NCBI GenBank assembly: GCA_002633005.1
Contig: NMRA01000476.1
Location: 102,911 to 133,845 of the forward strand
Origin: Phoronis australis
Lineage: Eukaryota > Phoronida > Phoronidae
Length of the DNA: 30,935 bases
Reading direction: 5' to 3'
Shown here: one piece after another, positions 1 to 8,262 of the stretch
Numbering within the stretch: the first letter of the stretch is position 1
Layout of the letters: each line of letters opens with the position of its first letter
Made by a program: the position numbers and the translations under genes
Notes under the pieces: model-generated
What the model was told of the DNA's origin: nothing
Databases searched by the model: none
Seen by the model: only the letters and a program-made list of their open reading frames with translations

Positions 1-2
1 GG

Positions 3-173
3 CAGAGAAAACTGAGACTGTTGGGCTCTGGAAATGAAAAAATATTATACCCCTATGGATATGGAATTGTGTGGTATTCAAAAGGCGTGGGTAATGAGCT
101 TCGATTTTTAAAAGAATTTCGACAGCGTTGTATAGATATAGAAAATCAAATGTGGCAAGAAGCTGTAAATTAG
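3..173 (+). CDS. 3' tail of an unrecognised ORF (partial, enters from outside the window)
   Basis: Frame 3 is open from the first bases to a TAG at 171-173, giving 56 residues. The peptide contains PYGYGIVWYSKGVGNE followed by FLKEFRQRCIDIENQ. Its aromatic, Trp and Cys content and its regular polar/apolar spacing look like real coding sequence. There is no start because the gene begins upstream. I do not recognise the family. In this repeat-rich setting the C-terminus of a transposon ORF is the most likely identity, but that is inference. It is followed directly by non-coding AT-rich DNA and then the satellite. Confidence 0.45.
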   Translation, partial: QRKLRLLGSGNEKILYPYGYGIVWYSKGVGNELRFLKEFRQRCIDIENQMWQEAVN

Positions 174-554
174 ATACAAAGCAATTTTTCAAATTACATC
201 TTAAAAGGAAAATATTAGACATAGAGAAACCGTGTATGAGGTCTCCACTGGTGCATATTTGATGCACAAATCATTCGCTGATGATAGAATGATAGAGCTG
301 GGACAACATTTTGAATGCTGAGAGAAGTTAAACTTCGTTCAAGTTGTGACATTCGAAAAATTGAAAACAAGTACCTGAACAAGTACTTAATTGTGTCCCC
401 AGGCCTTAGAATTAGTTTTAAGATTCCAGTTGTCTCTTGAGAACTGTCCATATATTTTTCGAAAGTTATGCAAGCAAATGAAGAGATGTAAGTGAAAAGA
501 AATGTTGTGAAGTTCATGCTTTTGCTAATAAGTGTAAATTGTCTGTACTAAAGG
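174..554. other. AT-rich spacer with no recognisable gene
   Basis: A 100-codon minus-strand ORF (517-215) covers most of this stretch, but it has no recognisable motif or splice context. I see nothing supportable here. Confidence 0.4.
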
Positions 555-3500
555 ATGATCGAATGTGAACATAATAATGAGGATGAGCTCCACAAAGCCA
601 TTGTTTCTGGAACCATTCTGCTTGCGGAACAAATCCGCAACAGTCACATTGATCAACTAATTATTGTTAGGATTGTCATGTTGATACTTTCAAGTGGTAT
701 TGAGAATGTGATGCATTTTAACTTTATTGGGCAAAACAAAAACCCCGCAAAACCCTTCTGTGTGGAAAATCGTTCCGCATGCGAAACGGTTCCGCAACTC
801 ACATTTATGTAATAATTATTGTTAGGGTAGAAATTCTGATACATTCATGTTTATGCTTTTTGCACATTAAGATTTGAATATTTCCTGGCTTGTGTTAAAC
901 TCTACCATGAGCGGTTAAAGGGCATAATCAAAATGTCAATTTTTCCCGAGTCAGCTTGAGGTAGGTTTCTACAACACAAACCATTCAGCAAGTTCCCCAC
1001 TGATTAATTATGGTTCATGTTGACACATTGATATGTCCATGTGTTATTGACAATTTTAATTCGCAAGCATCAATTTAAAAAAATGTGAGCTCCACAAAAC
1101 CATTGTTTGTGGAACGGTTCCGTAACCGTCATATTGACCACCTAATTATTGTCAGGATTGTCAGATTTATACTTTCAAGTGGCTTTGATAATAGAATGCA
1201 TTTTAAGTTCATTGGGCAGAACAAATACCCCACAAAACCATTCTGTTTGGGAAAACGCTCCCCATGCGGAATGATTCCCCTTACTGAACGGTTCCGCAAC
1301 TGTCACTTTTATTAATAAATTATTGTCAGGTTTGAAATTCTGATACTTTTATGTTTAGTGCTTGTTGCACGTTAAGATTTGAATATTTTGTGACTTGTTC
1401 TAAGTAAGGTTCTACTTAAAGTGGCAAAATGGCATAGACAAGAAGTCAATTTTTCCCAGAGTCTGTTAGAGGTAGGTTTCTGCATCACAAATCATTCAGC
1501 AAGTTCACCACTGATAAATCATTGTTTTTGATGACACATTGACATTCTCATATACTATTGAGAATGGAGTATATTTCAACTGAAATGTGCAAGAAATTTT
1601 TTTTTTAAAAATTGTGAGGATCACAAAAGTATTGTTAGCGGAATGGTTCCACATGCGGAACGGTTCCGCAACTGTCACATTGATCTACTAATTACTGTTA
1701 GGATTGTCACATCGAAAGTTTTAAGTGGCATTGATAATGGAATACATTTCAAGTTGATTGGTGAAAACGAATACCCCGTAAAACCATTTTGTTTGGGAAA
1801 TCGCTCCCCATGCAGAAGGGTTCCGTATGCGGAACGGTTCCGCAACTGTCACTTTTATTAATTAACTATTGTTGGGGGAGAAATTCTGATACTTTTATGT
1901 TTAATGCTTTTACCACATTAAGATTTGAATATTTCGTGGCTTGTGTTAAGGTTCTACCGAAAGTGGTAAAATGGCATAGGCAAGATGTCAATTTTCCCCC
2001 CAAGTCTGCTTGAGGTAGGTTTCTGGATCACAAATCATGCAGCAAGTTCCCCACTGGTTAATCATTGTTCATGTTGACACATTGATATTCTCATATACTA
2101 TTGAGAATAGAATATATTTGAACTGAAATGTGCAAGAAAAATTTTTTGTAAAAATTGTGAGGATCAGAAAAGTATTGTTTGCGGAATGGTTCCGCATGCG
2201 GAACGGTTCCGCAACTGTCACATTGATCAACTTATTTCTGTTAGGATTGTCATATCGAAGGTTTCAAGTGGCATTGATAATGGAATGCATTTTAAGATGA
2301 TTGGTGGAAACAAATACCCCATAAAACCATTTTGTTTGGGAAATCGCTCCCCATGCGGAACGGTTCCGAAACTGTCACTTTTATTAATTAACTATTGTTG
2401 GGGTAGATATTCTGATACTTTTATGTTTAATGCTTGTTCCACATTAAGATTCGAATTTTTCGTGGCTTGTGTTCAGGTTCTGCCAAAAGCGGTAAAATGG
2501 CATAGACAAGATGTCAATTTTTCGCGAGTCTGCTTGAGGTAGGTTTCTGCATCACAATCCATTCAGCAAGTTCCCCACTGACCAATTATTGTTCATGTTG
2601 ACACATTGCTATTTCCATATGCTATTGAGAATAGAGTATATTTCAACTGAAATGTGCAGGAAATTTTTTTTTAAACTTGTGAGGATCACAAAAGTATTGT
2701 TTGCGAACGGTTCCGCATGCGGAACGGTCCCGCAACTATCACATTTATTAATTAATTATTGTTAGGGTAGAAATTCTGATACTTTTATGTTTTATGCTTG
2801 TACGTTAAGATTTGAATATTTCATGGCTTGTGTTATGGTTCTGCCAAAAGCGGTAAAATGGCATAGACAAGATGTCAATTTTTCGCGAGTCTGCTTGAGG
2901 TAGGTTTCAGCATCACAAACCATTCAGCAAGTTCCCTACTGATCAATCATTGCTCATGTTGACACATTGATATTTCCACATGCTATTGAGAATAGAGTAT
3001 ATTTCAACTGAAATGTGCAAGAAAATTTTTTTAAAACTTGTGAGGATCACAAAAGTATTGTTTGCAGAACGGTTCCGCATGCGGAACGGTTCCGCAACTG
3101 TCACATTGATCTACTAATTACTGTTAGGATTGCCACATCGATACTTTCAAGTGGCATTGATATTGTAATGTATTTTAAGTTGATTGGTGAAATCAAATAC
3201 CCTGCAAAACCATTCTGTTTGGGAAATCGCTGCCCATACAGAACGGTTCCGCATGCGGAATGGTTCCGCAGCTGTCACATTGATCAAGTAATTATTATTA
3301 GGATTGTCACATTGATACTTTCAAGTGGTATTGATTATGGAATGCATTTTAACTTTATTGGTCATGAGAATTTAAAAAATTGTGTTCTCCAAAAAACTAT
3401 TCTGTTTGCGGAACCGTTCCGCATGTGGAACCCTTCTGCAACCGTCACATTGATTAATATATTATTTAGAGTGGGCACATTATACTCTCAAGTACTATTG

Positions 3501-3640
3501 AGAATGGAATGTAATTCATGTTTATTGGGCCTGGAGAAAATTAAAAAATTTAGTCCTGTGCTAAACTTTTCTCTTTGCGAGACCCGATCTGGACCTTTCA
3601 CATTGATTTTTAAAAATAAATTATTATTTTGATTATTATT
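555..3640 (+). repeat. Satellite array, six ~0.5-kb units with GGAAC/GTTCC palindromes
   Basis: A block beginning TGTGAGGATCACAAAAG (older units: GAGCTCCACAAA) recurs near 575, 1085, 1615, 2155, 2680 and 3040, so spacing is about 510, 530, 540, 525 and 360 bp. The short step lacks roughly 170 bp of the unit. Each full unit has part A (palindrome cluster, CACATTGATC, CTTTCAAGTGG, CCCC...AAAACCATT, second palindrome) and part B (ATTCTGATACTTTTATG, GGTAGGTTTCTGCATCACAAA, CATTGAGAATAG-like). The palindromes are GCGGAACGGTTCCGC (7-bp arms around one base) and TTCCGCATGCGGAA (perfect). Units from 1615 on are much more alike than the first two. The ORFs inside are read-throughs of the repeat and not genes. 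Confidence 0.9.
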
Positions 3641-3695
3641 CCACAAAATATACATAATATTTCTCAAGTCACAGAATTACACAAAACTTGCGCAG

Positions 3696-3777
3696 TGCGT
3701 AATATTCCGCAAAATCTGCGTAATATTCCGCAAAATCTGCGTAACATTCCGCGAAATCTGCGGAATATTCCGCAAGG
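3696..3777 (+). repeat. 21-bp minisatellite, four copies, TTCCGC-based
   Basis: The unit TGCGTAATATTCCGCAAAATC starts at 3696, 3717, 3738 and 3759. The third has C and G changes and the fourth reads TGCGGAATATTCCGCAAG. It shares the TTCCGC/GCGGAA word with the preceding satellite. A further isolated palindrome, GTGCGGAACCGTTCCGCAC, lies at about 3907-3925. Confidence 0.85.
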
Positions 3778-4172
3778 CAAAAATTGAACTTCTAATTAAG
3801 AAAATGCTAATTGAGGAAATAAAAATGTAACATTGTAAACATGTTTAGGATAAGGTATAGATTTGTTACATACCATTTTCTATGGCCCTAAGTGGATATT
3901 AAAAAAGTGCGGAACCGTTCCGCACACTTTGAGACTAAATAATGTTGTGTCATTTGAGAAATTATCGCCTTTATTTCAGTGTTTTCTTGGTAATAAAAAG
4001 GACCTGCAAAACCCGGTGACACAAACCATATTATAACACAGAAGAAACTATGAAAAAAGTATAAGCCGTGATTTTCACTAAAAAGTATAAAGTGACAGCA
4101 CTGAGAAGGGGACCTGATAGTGGACAATGTTTACAAATAACAGTCAGCAAGTCTTCTCCGCGCGTGAGCATC

Positions 4173-4225
4173 TTGAGACAGCACAGCTAGACAGTCTCGA
4201 GACAGCACAGCTAGACAGTCTCGAC
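4173..4225 (+). repeat. 26-bp tandem duplication
   Basis: GAGACAGCACAGCTAGACAG is present twice in immediate succession, each copy followed by TCTCGA or TCTCGAC. It is a recent-looking local duplication with no coding context. Confidence 0.8.
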
Positions 4226-4640
4226 ACGTTTCTTGAATTGAGTTCGATTTCGTTTGAATGAACGTGGGCATGGAATTTGCTGCCGAAGATGGGTCCGATT
4301 AAGAAGTTGTTTGCATGTCCTTCCGACTAGAAGTGCGTACAGTTGCGACACCGCATTTGTCAACCATAATCTTGGTCACCTTCACGGAATTCCGGCATTG
4401 TTTGGTTGGCGCGCGTTTGATTGTTTCAGTGTTTTTCAGACAATAAAACGTAAGGCGTATGGACTTTTAATTTGCACTATTTTGTAATTTGCCTAAGTAA
4501 TATAAAAAATTACGTACTCGGTGTTATTAACGGAACCAGTCGTGTCATATGAGAAATTAATCTTTTACTCTACTGTGTTTCATATGCTATGTGTTACGTA
4601 ACGTAAGAGTAGTTAGTCCTAATAACAAACTAGATGTATA

Positions 4641-4802
4641 TAGATTATTGCATGGCGAAGTCGTTATCCCCCGTTATCCAGAGACCGAGTGGATTTTGGA
4701 GAATTATCGCCCGAGGGGCGTTAGCCCCGAGGGTGATAATTCTACAAAATCCACGGGGGCTCTAGATAAGGGGTATAACGACTGAGAACATGTAACAATC
4801 TA
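4641..4802. mobile_element. ~160-bp palindromic MITE-like element, copy 1
   Basis: The ends are inverted (TAGATTATTGCATG at 4641-4654 against the complement of CATGTAACAATCTA at 4789-4802, 12 of 14 identical). Inside, AGTCGTTATCCCCC and its inverted counterpart, then GTGGATTTT and a central stem (GAATTATC ... GATAATTC, 4700-4741) around GAGGGGC-GTTA-GCCCC form a near-complete hairpin. It has no coding capacity. A second copy at 6730-6841 supports a mobile family. The 64-codon ORF crossing it is a shadow. Confidence 0.7.
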
Positions 4803-5339
4803 TTTATACCACATACTGAATGAGAAACATTGCAATGAATCGATCTACATTTCTCGACTCGTCTCGGCTTTGTAATTACTTTCTATGTCAGACGCCTGAG
4901 GTCGGAGGTCGTGACCTTTTAAAAAAAGCCGAGCTATTTTTGTCAAATAATGCCTTTACTCAAAAGCAATTGAACAAGAGCAACGCAGAGCGTTGAAATG
5001 CGCCCACAATTGCACCGTATACGGTATCCTTCTAGGGTTGTCTATTGGTACCATAAAGTGGCCAGTAGAGGGCATATATGTAATAAGTTGTACTTTGCAA
5101 AATGGAAAGGCTGGGGGCAAAATGTGAGTGGTCTTCATAATACAAGCACATCCTATACATCAGTTGCTTAAAGCACCACAGAAACATAGAATTAAAAACA
5201 AATTTACCAACATATGAGATTAGCACAGCATTAGAATGCCAGAAACAAATTTCTACTTGGAACTTTTCCTTCATAGCCACGAAGTAACACAAAGTGTACA
5301 CCTGAAGACCTATGAAAATACAGAGGTCAATGTAAAATA

Positions 5340-6069
5340 CTAAAATTGCCACTGGAGGCATACCGGTAGTCAGAATCATCCTAAAGTCGTCATCGTCCGC
5401 TGTCAACATCACATAATTACACCTGCTAAATTTAGTAAAGAACCAGCAAACGGTTTGGGAGATACGGCCATGGGTGCAAAAAAAATGCCATTAGGAGGCG
5501 CCACAGTAATCAAAGTCATGGGAAATTCAGCGTCAACCGTCCTCTTCATAGTAAGAACATACATGCCAATTTTCAAAATCATCCTTTGAGCGGTTTGGTT
5601 GATAGAGGGGTGGACGCAAAAATACAGACTCGAAAACAGTAAAAATGGCCACTAGGTGGCGCAAACTAAGTCGAATCCATCTGAAAACGGGAGGATAGCG
5701 TCACCTCACTAATAGGTGCCTACATACCAAATTTCATGAAAATCCGTTCAGGACTTTTGAAGATACAAAGGTAAGCGTAAAAAACTAAAATTGCCACTAG
5801 GGGGCACACCGGTAGTCGGATCCGTACAAAAGTCGTCATCTTCCGTTGTTAACATCATATAAATATACTTAAACAATTTCGTAAAGATCCTGCTAACGGC
5901 TTAGGAGATACAGCCATAGGCGCAAAAAAACAAAACTGCCACTAGGAGGCGCCACAGTAGTCGAAATCATCGGAAAATCATCGTCAACCGTCCTCTACAT
6001 AGTAAGCATATACATGCCAAGTTTCGCAATCATCCTTTGAGCGGTTTGGTTGATAGAGGGGTGGACGCA
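5340..6069 (+). repeat. ~150-bp-period repeat with CCACTAGGNGGCGC boxes
   Basis: Related segments repeat with boxes at 5349, 5488, 5649, 5794 and 5939 (spacing 139, 161, 145, 145). Each is preceded by a phrase such as GGAGATACAGCCAT or GAAGATACAAAGG plus an A-run, and followed by AGTCG/ATC...TCGTCA phrases. CTTTGAGCGGTTTGGTTGAT occurs at about 5586 and 6036. The array stops at the N at 6070, in the same phrase (GGGGTGGACGCA) that continues intact at 5608, so the assembly probably collapsed the repeat there. A related copy lies at 7640-7935. The minus ORF at 5412-5032 is a shadow of this repeat. Confidence 0.8.
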
Positions 6070-6070
6070 N
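6070..6070. other. Assembly join (single N) inside a repeat
   Basis: One N interrupts the sequence at the end of a repeat unit. Distances and order across this point are unreliable. Confidence 0.9.
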
Positions 6071-6353
6071 TCGACCGGGAAATTATCGTCTGCTATAGTA
6101 GGTTACCACTGGTAACTGAATATAATTCTGAAGTCAAAGATCCTGACGACACGATATCCGCATTTAAACTGTAGATCGGTGATTTACAAGTAAGAGGACG
6201 TGAGAGAAAATTTTCACTGAATTAAGATATCATTTTTATGGAAATTATGTGTCTTATTTTTCGTAGCGTATAAGTACAGTACAATGCGGTTTGTTGAACA
6301 TGCGATTATTGCGCGTGCTCATTTAAGTATTCTATTTTCAATCTTGATGACGT

Positions 6354-6415
6354 CAGTGTGTAGTGGAAAAGTCGACGACCAGCAATTTCAAGGTCCCGGG
6401 TTCGACTCCGTCCTT
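6354..6415 (+). repeat. tRNA-like (SINE-head-like) segment, left arm
   Basis: GGGTTCGACTCC at 6398-6409 fits the Pol III B box. An A-box-like GTGTAGTGG lies upstream at about 6357-6366. The acceptor stem cannot be closed, so this is not a working tRNA gene. It is best read as a tRNA-derived relic. Confidence 0.5.
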
Positions 6416-6603
6416 GGTTTCCCGCCAAATCGTTATCTCACCAGTGAGATAACTTTATGGTTTATTACACGGTTGTATCTGCCATTTGACGCTAATTTTG
6501 TGGTATAAAATTATTTATACCACAATATTAGCCTCGAATGGCAGATACAACTGTGCAATAACCCATAAAGTTATCTCACCAGTGAGATAACATTTTGGCG
6601 GGA

Positions 6604-6676
6604 AACCGAGGCCGGATTCGAACGCGGGCGTCAACAGTTGCGAGTCGCCGACTTTACCACTGCACCACTCAGCGGC
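6604..6676 (-). repeat. tRNA-like (SINE-head-like) segment, right arm
   Basis: On the minus strand, TGGTGCAGTGG (6667-6657) fits an A box and CGTTCGAATCC (6624-6614) fits a B box. Spacing between them is as in a tRNA gene, and the segment starts GCCGCTGAG. The 3' end does not pair with the 5' end, so a functional tRNA is unlikely. Confidence 0.55.
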
Positions 6677-6729
6677 TGACGTCATCGAACGTGAAAAAAG
6701 AATACTTAAATGAGCACGCGCAATAATCG

Positions 6730-6841
6730 TGGATTTTGTAGAATTATCACCCTCGGGGCTGACGCCCCTCGGGCGATAATTCTACAAAATCCACTCGGGC
6801 TCTAGATAAGGGGGATAACGACTTCGTCATGTAATAATCTA
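6730..6841. mobile_element. Palindromic MITE-like element, copy 2, one end truncated
   Basis: It shares the central hairpin, the GTGGATTTTGTAGAATTATC block and the GATAACGACT / CATGTAATAATCTA end with the element at 4641-4802, in opposite orientation. Its other end is cut at GTGGATTTT, exactly where the foldback arm at 6729 begins. Confidence 0.7.
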
Positions 6842-6883
6842 TATTTATTACAAGAACATGAATACCTATTATTTAATGATGAG

Positions 6884-7242
6884 AAAAAATATTAGAGAAG
6901 GTCCGCACTGTTGCTAAATGTAATGTTGTTTATGAGTTTACTTGTCCGACGGTCGAATGTTTTCGTCTTCATCGGAAACAAAATTACATTGGGCACACAG
7001 TGTGTTCCTTGTCGCGACGACTTTCAATGCATTTACAAAACGGCTCCATAAAAGACCATTTTCAAAACTTTCATGGTCGCAAGATAACTCGTCAGGAGGT
7101 TGTCGACAATACAGTCATTAGATACTTTGAAAATGATGTGCACAGGTTACGAACATTAGAGTCGCTTCTAATAATGCTTGAAAACCCCAGTTTGAATAAG
7201 CAGCTAACTGGAACTCGAAGGAATCTATCATTATTTAGGTGA
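6884..7242 (+). pseudogene. Retroelement C-terminus with GIY-YIG-like endonuclease domain (5'-truncated, probably Penelope-like)
   Basis: One open frame of about 118 codons runs from just after a TGA at ~6880 to the TGA at 7240-7242. It reads AKCNVVYEFTCP ... QNYIGHTVCSLSRRLSMHLQ ... IKDHF ... TRQEV ... LRTLESLLIMLENPSLNKQL. VVYE and NYIG stand at the GIY and YIG positions. The Arg in LSRRL and the Glu in LESLLI are where the family has its catalytic Arg and Glu. Penelope-like elements carry such a C-terminal domain, often with Cys residues before YIG as here. The reverse transcriptase is absent, and the fragment abuts the MITE at 6841, so it is a dead fragment. The element type is inference; the domain is fairly clear. 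Confidence 0.6.
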
Positions 7243-7420
7243 TCTGTAGATTATGTTGCACAGCAACGTATGTATATTGATATATGTATGTTTTTATCGT
7301 CATAGTTGCGCATGCCAACTTCACGTGTCATTTCTGATGTGCGTTTCACTGTGAACTAGTTGTAAATAGAAGCCTGAAGATGAGATATGTGTCTCGAAAA
7401 ATCGCTTTTTAAATTATGTT
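7243..7420 (+). mobile_element. Probable 3' untranslated tail of the truncated retroelement
   Basis: It directly follows the stop codon and includes GCCTGAAGATGAG ... GTCTCGAAA near 7372-7400, a phrase resembling the 3' tails of many such retroelements. The exact end is not visible. Confidence 0.4.
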
Positions 7421-7544
7421 ACCTATTGATGTCGCTTGGATTTTTATTGCACTGTTGTGATGTAAAGTCAAGATCTCTATTAAGAAAGTTTGAAAGAACT
7501 GAAATTAAACTCGTAAAAACAGATCAAAGTCGTGTCTTCAATAA

Positions 7545-7612
7545 AATATGTATATCTACATATGTATATGTATATTATATGTATATGTTTATGTATATGT
7601 ATATAACATACA
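7545..7612 (+). repeat. TATATG/TATG microsatellite
   Basis: Imperfect tandem TATG/TATATG units (ATGTATATGTATAT and similar). The short ORFs rich in Tyr and Met across it are artefacts. Confidence 0.85.
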
Positions 7613-7639
7613 CAATCGCTGGACTTATTTCTTTATAGC

Positions 7640-7935
7640 CTCGGTACCAGCCTATATACAAAATTTCACAAAAAATCCTCCAGGAATTTTTAAGATACAG
7701 AGAAAAACGAAAACAAAAATCCCACTAGGGGCACGGCCTTTGTTGGACCCAGCCTGACCGTCGACCGTTGACAACTTCATATAAATACACATGCCAACTT
7801 TAATAAGAATACTGCAGGTGGTTTAGGAGATACTGTCATGGATGCAAAAAAAAACAAAATGTCACTAGGGGGCGTCATAGTAGTTGGTGCCTTCCGAAAA
7901 TCATCGCGATCTGTTACGGCAAAATTACACTTTTT
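7640..7935 (+). repeat. Further copy of the CCACTAGG-box repeat, at the 3' side of the D8C gene
   Basis: It aligns with about 5740-5990: boxes CCCACTAGGGGCAC (7721) and TCACTAGGGGGCG (7862), the phrase AACTTCATATAAATACAC, TTTAGGAGATAC, and an A-run before the second box. It ends about 100 bp from the D8C stop codon. TTTAAT at about 7798 would read ATTAAA on the minus strand and could serve as that gene's poly(A) signal, which would put the signal inside the repeat. Confidence 0.7.
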
Positions 7936-8031
7936 GATGACAGCGTGGATACTTTTTTCAATTTGGGTGAGTGGCAGCACTGCCTTCTGGTCATAGTCCT
8001 GGATCAAGCAGATATTACGGAAAGCCACAGT

Positions 8032-8262
8032 TTAGTTGATGCCACAATAGGCGTAGCTGCATGAAGGTGCATTAGGTAGTTTGTACACGTAGTAGCCTTG
8101 ACTGCACTTGACGATTTTTACAAACACAGTTGTACTGTAGCACATGTTCCCTGAGTATAATGGGCATACTGGGACCGACGTAATGACGTTTACTTGATCG
8201 GGGTGTGTTCCGAGTATGTACATTTTTGCGTGAGTTCCACAGCTTGAACTTTTGTCAGCGTC
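8032..8262 (-). CDS. D8C gene exon 4 (second half of the domain and stop)
   Basis: The acceptor CCTTGCAG precedes GACGCTGAC. The frame then encodes CGTHA, GTHP and the family's terminal YYVYxLPxxPSCxxxYC pattern, and stops at TAA two codons after the CG. Ending right after the domain is typical of single-D8C proteins. Confidence 0.85.
   Translation of the reverse strand, partial: DADKSSSCGTHAKMYILGTHPDQVNVITSVPVCPLYSGNMCYSTTVFVKIVKCSQGYYVYKLPNAPSCSYAYCGIN

Larger units (their letters stand above)
6303..6729. mobile_element. 427-bp foldback element with tRNA-like sequence in each arm
   Basis: Two ~200-bp arms are inverted copies. The outer ends are CGATTATTGCGCGTGCTCAT and its complement, and the centre is TGTGGTATAAA / TTTATACCACA around 6512. 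Each arm also contains its own small palindrome with arms GTTATCTCAC, and a TGACGTCA octamer (6348-6355 and 6677-6684). Each arm carries a Pol III-like block pointing inward. The outer and inner parts of the arms are closer to each other than the tRNA-like parts. No protein is encoded; the 74-codon ORF is a shadow. Confidence 0.8.

Noticed and set aside
3015-3632. 205-codon ORF, the longest in the window
   Set aside because: It lies wholly inside the satellite, its peptide repeats with the unit (PHAERFRNCHI and similar), and other units break the same frame. It is read-through of a repeat.
555-3780. CRISPR array
   Set aside because: Repeats are ~0.5 kb or immediately tandem 21-bp units with no unique spacers, and the genome is eukaryotic.
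5032-5412. 126-codon minus-strand ORF with membrane-like stretches
   Set aside because: It overlaps the CCACTAGG repeat, and its hydrophobic runs come from T-rich complement of A-rich DNA. No motif or splice context.
6303-6729. Functional tRNA genes in the foldback arms
   Set aside because: B boxes are good, but acceptor stems cannot pair and anticodon arms are not recognisable.
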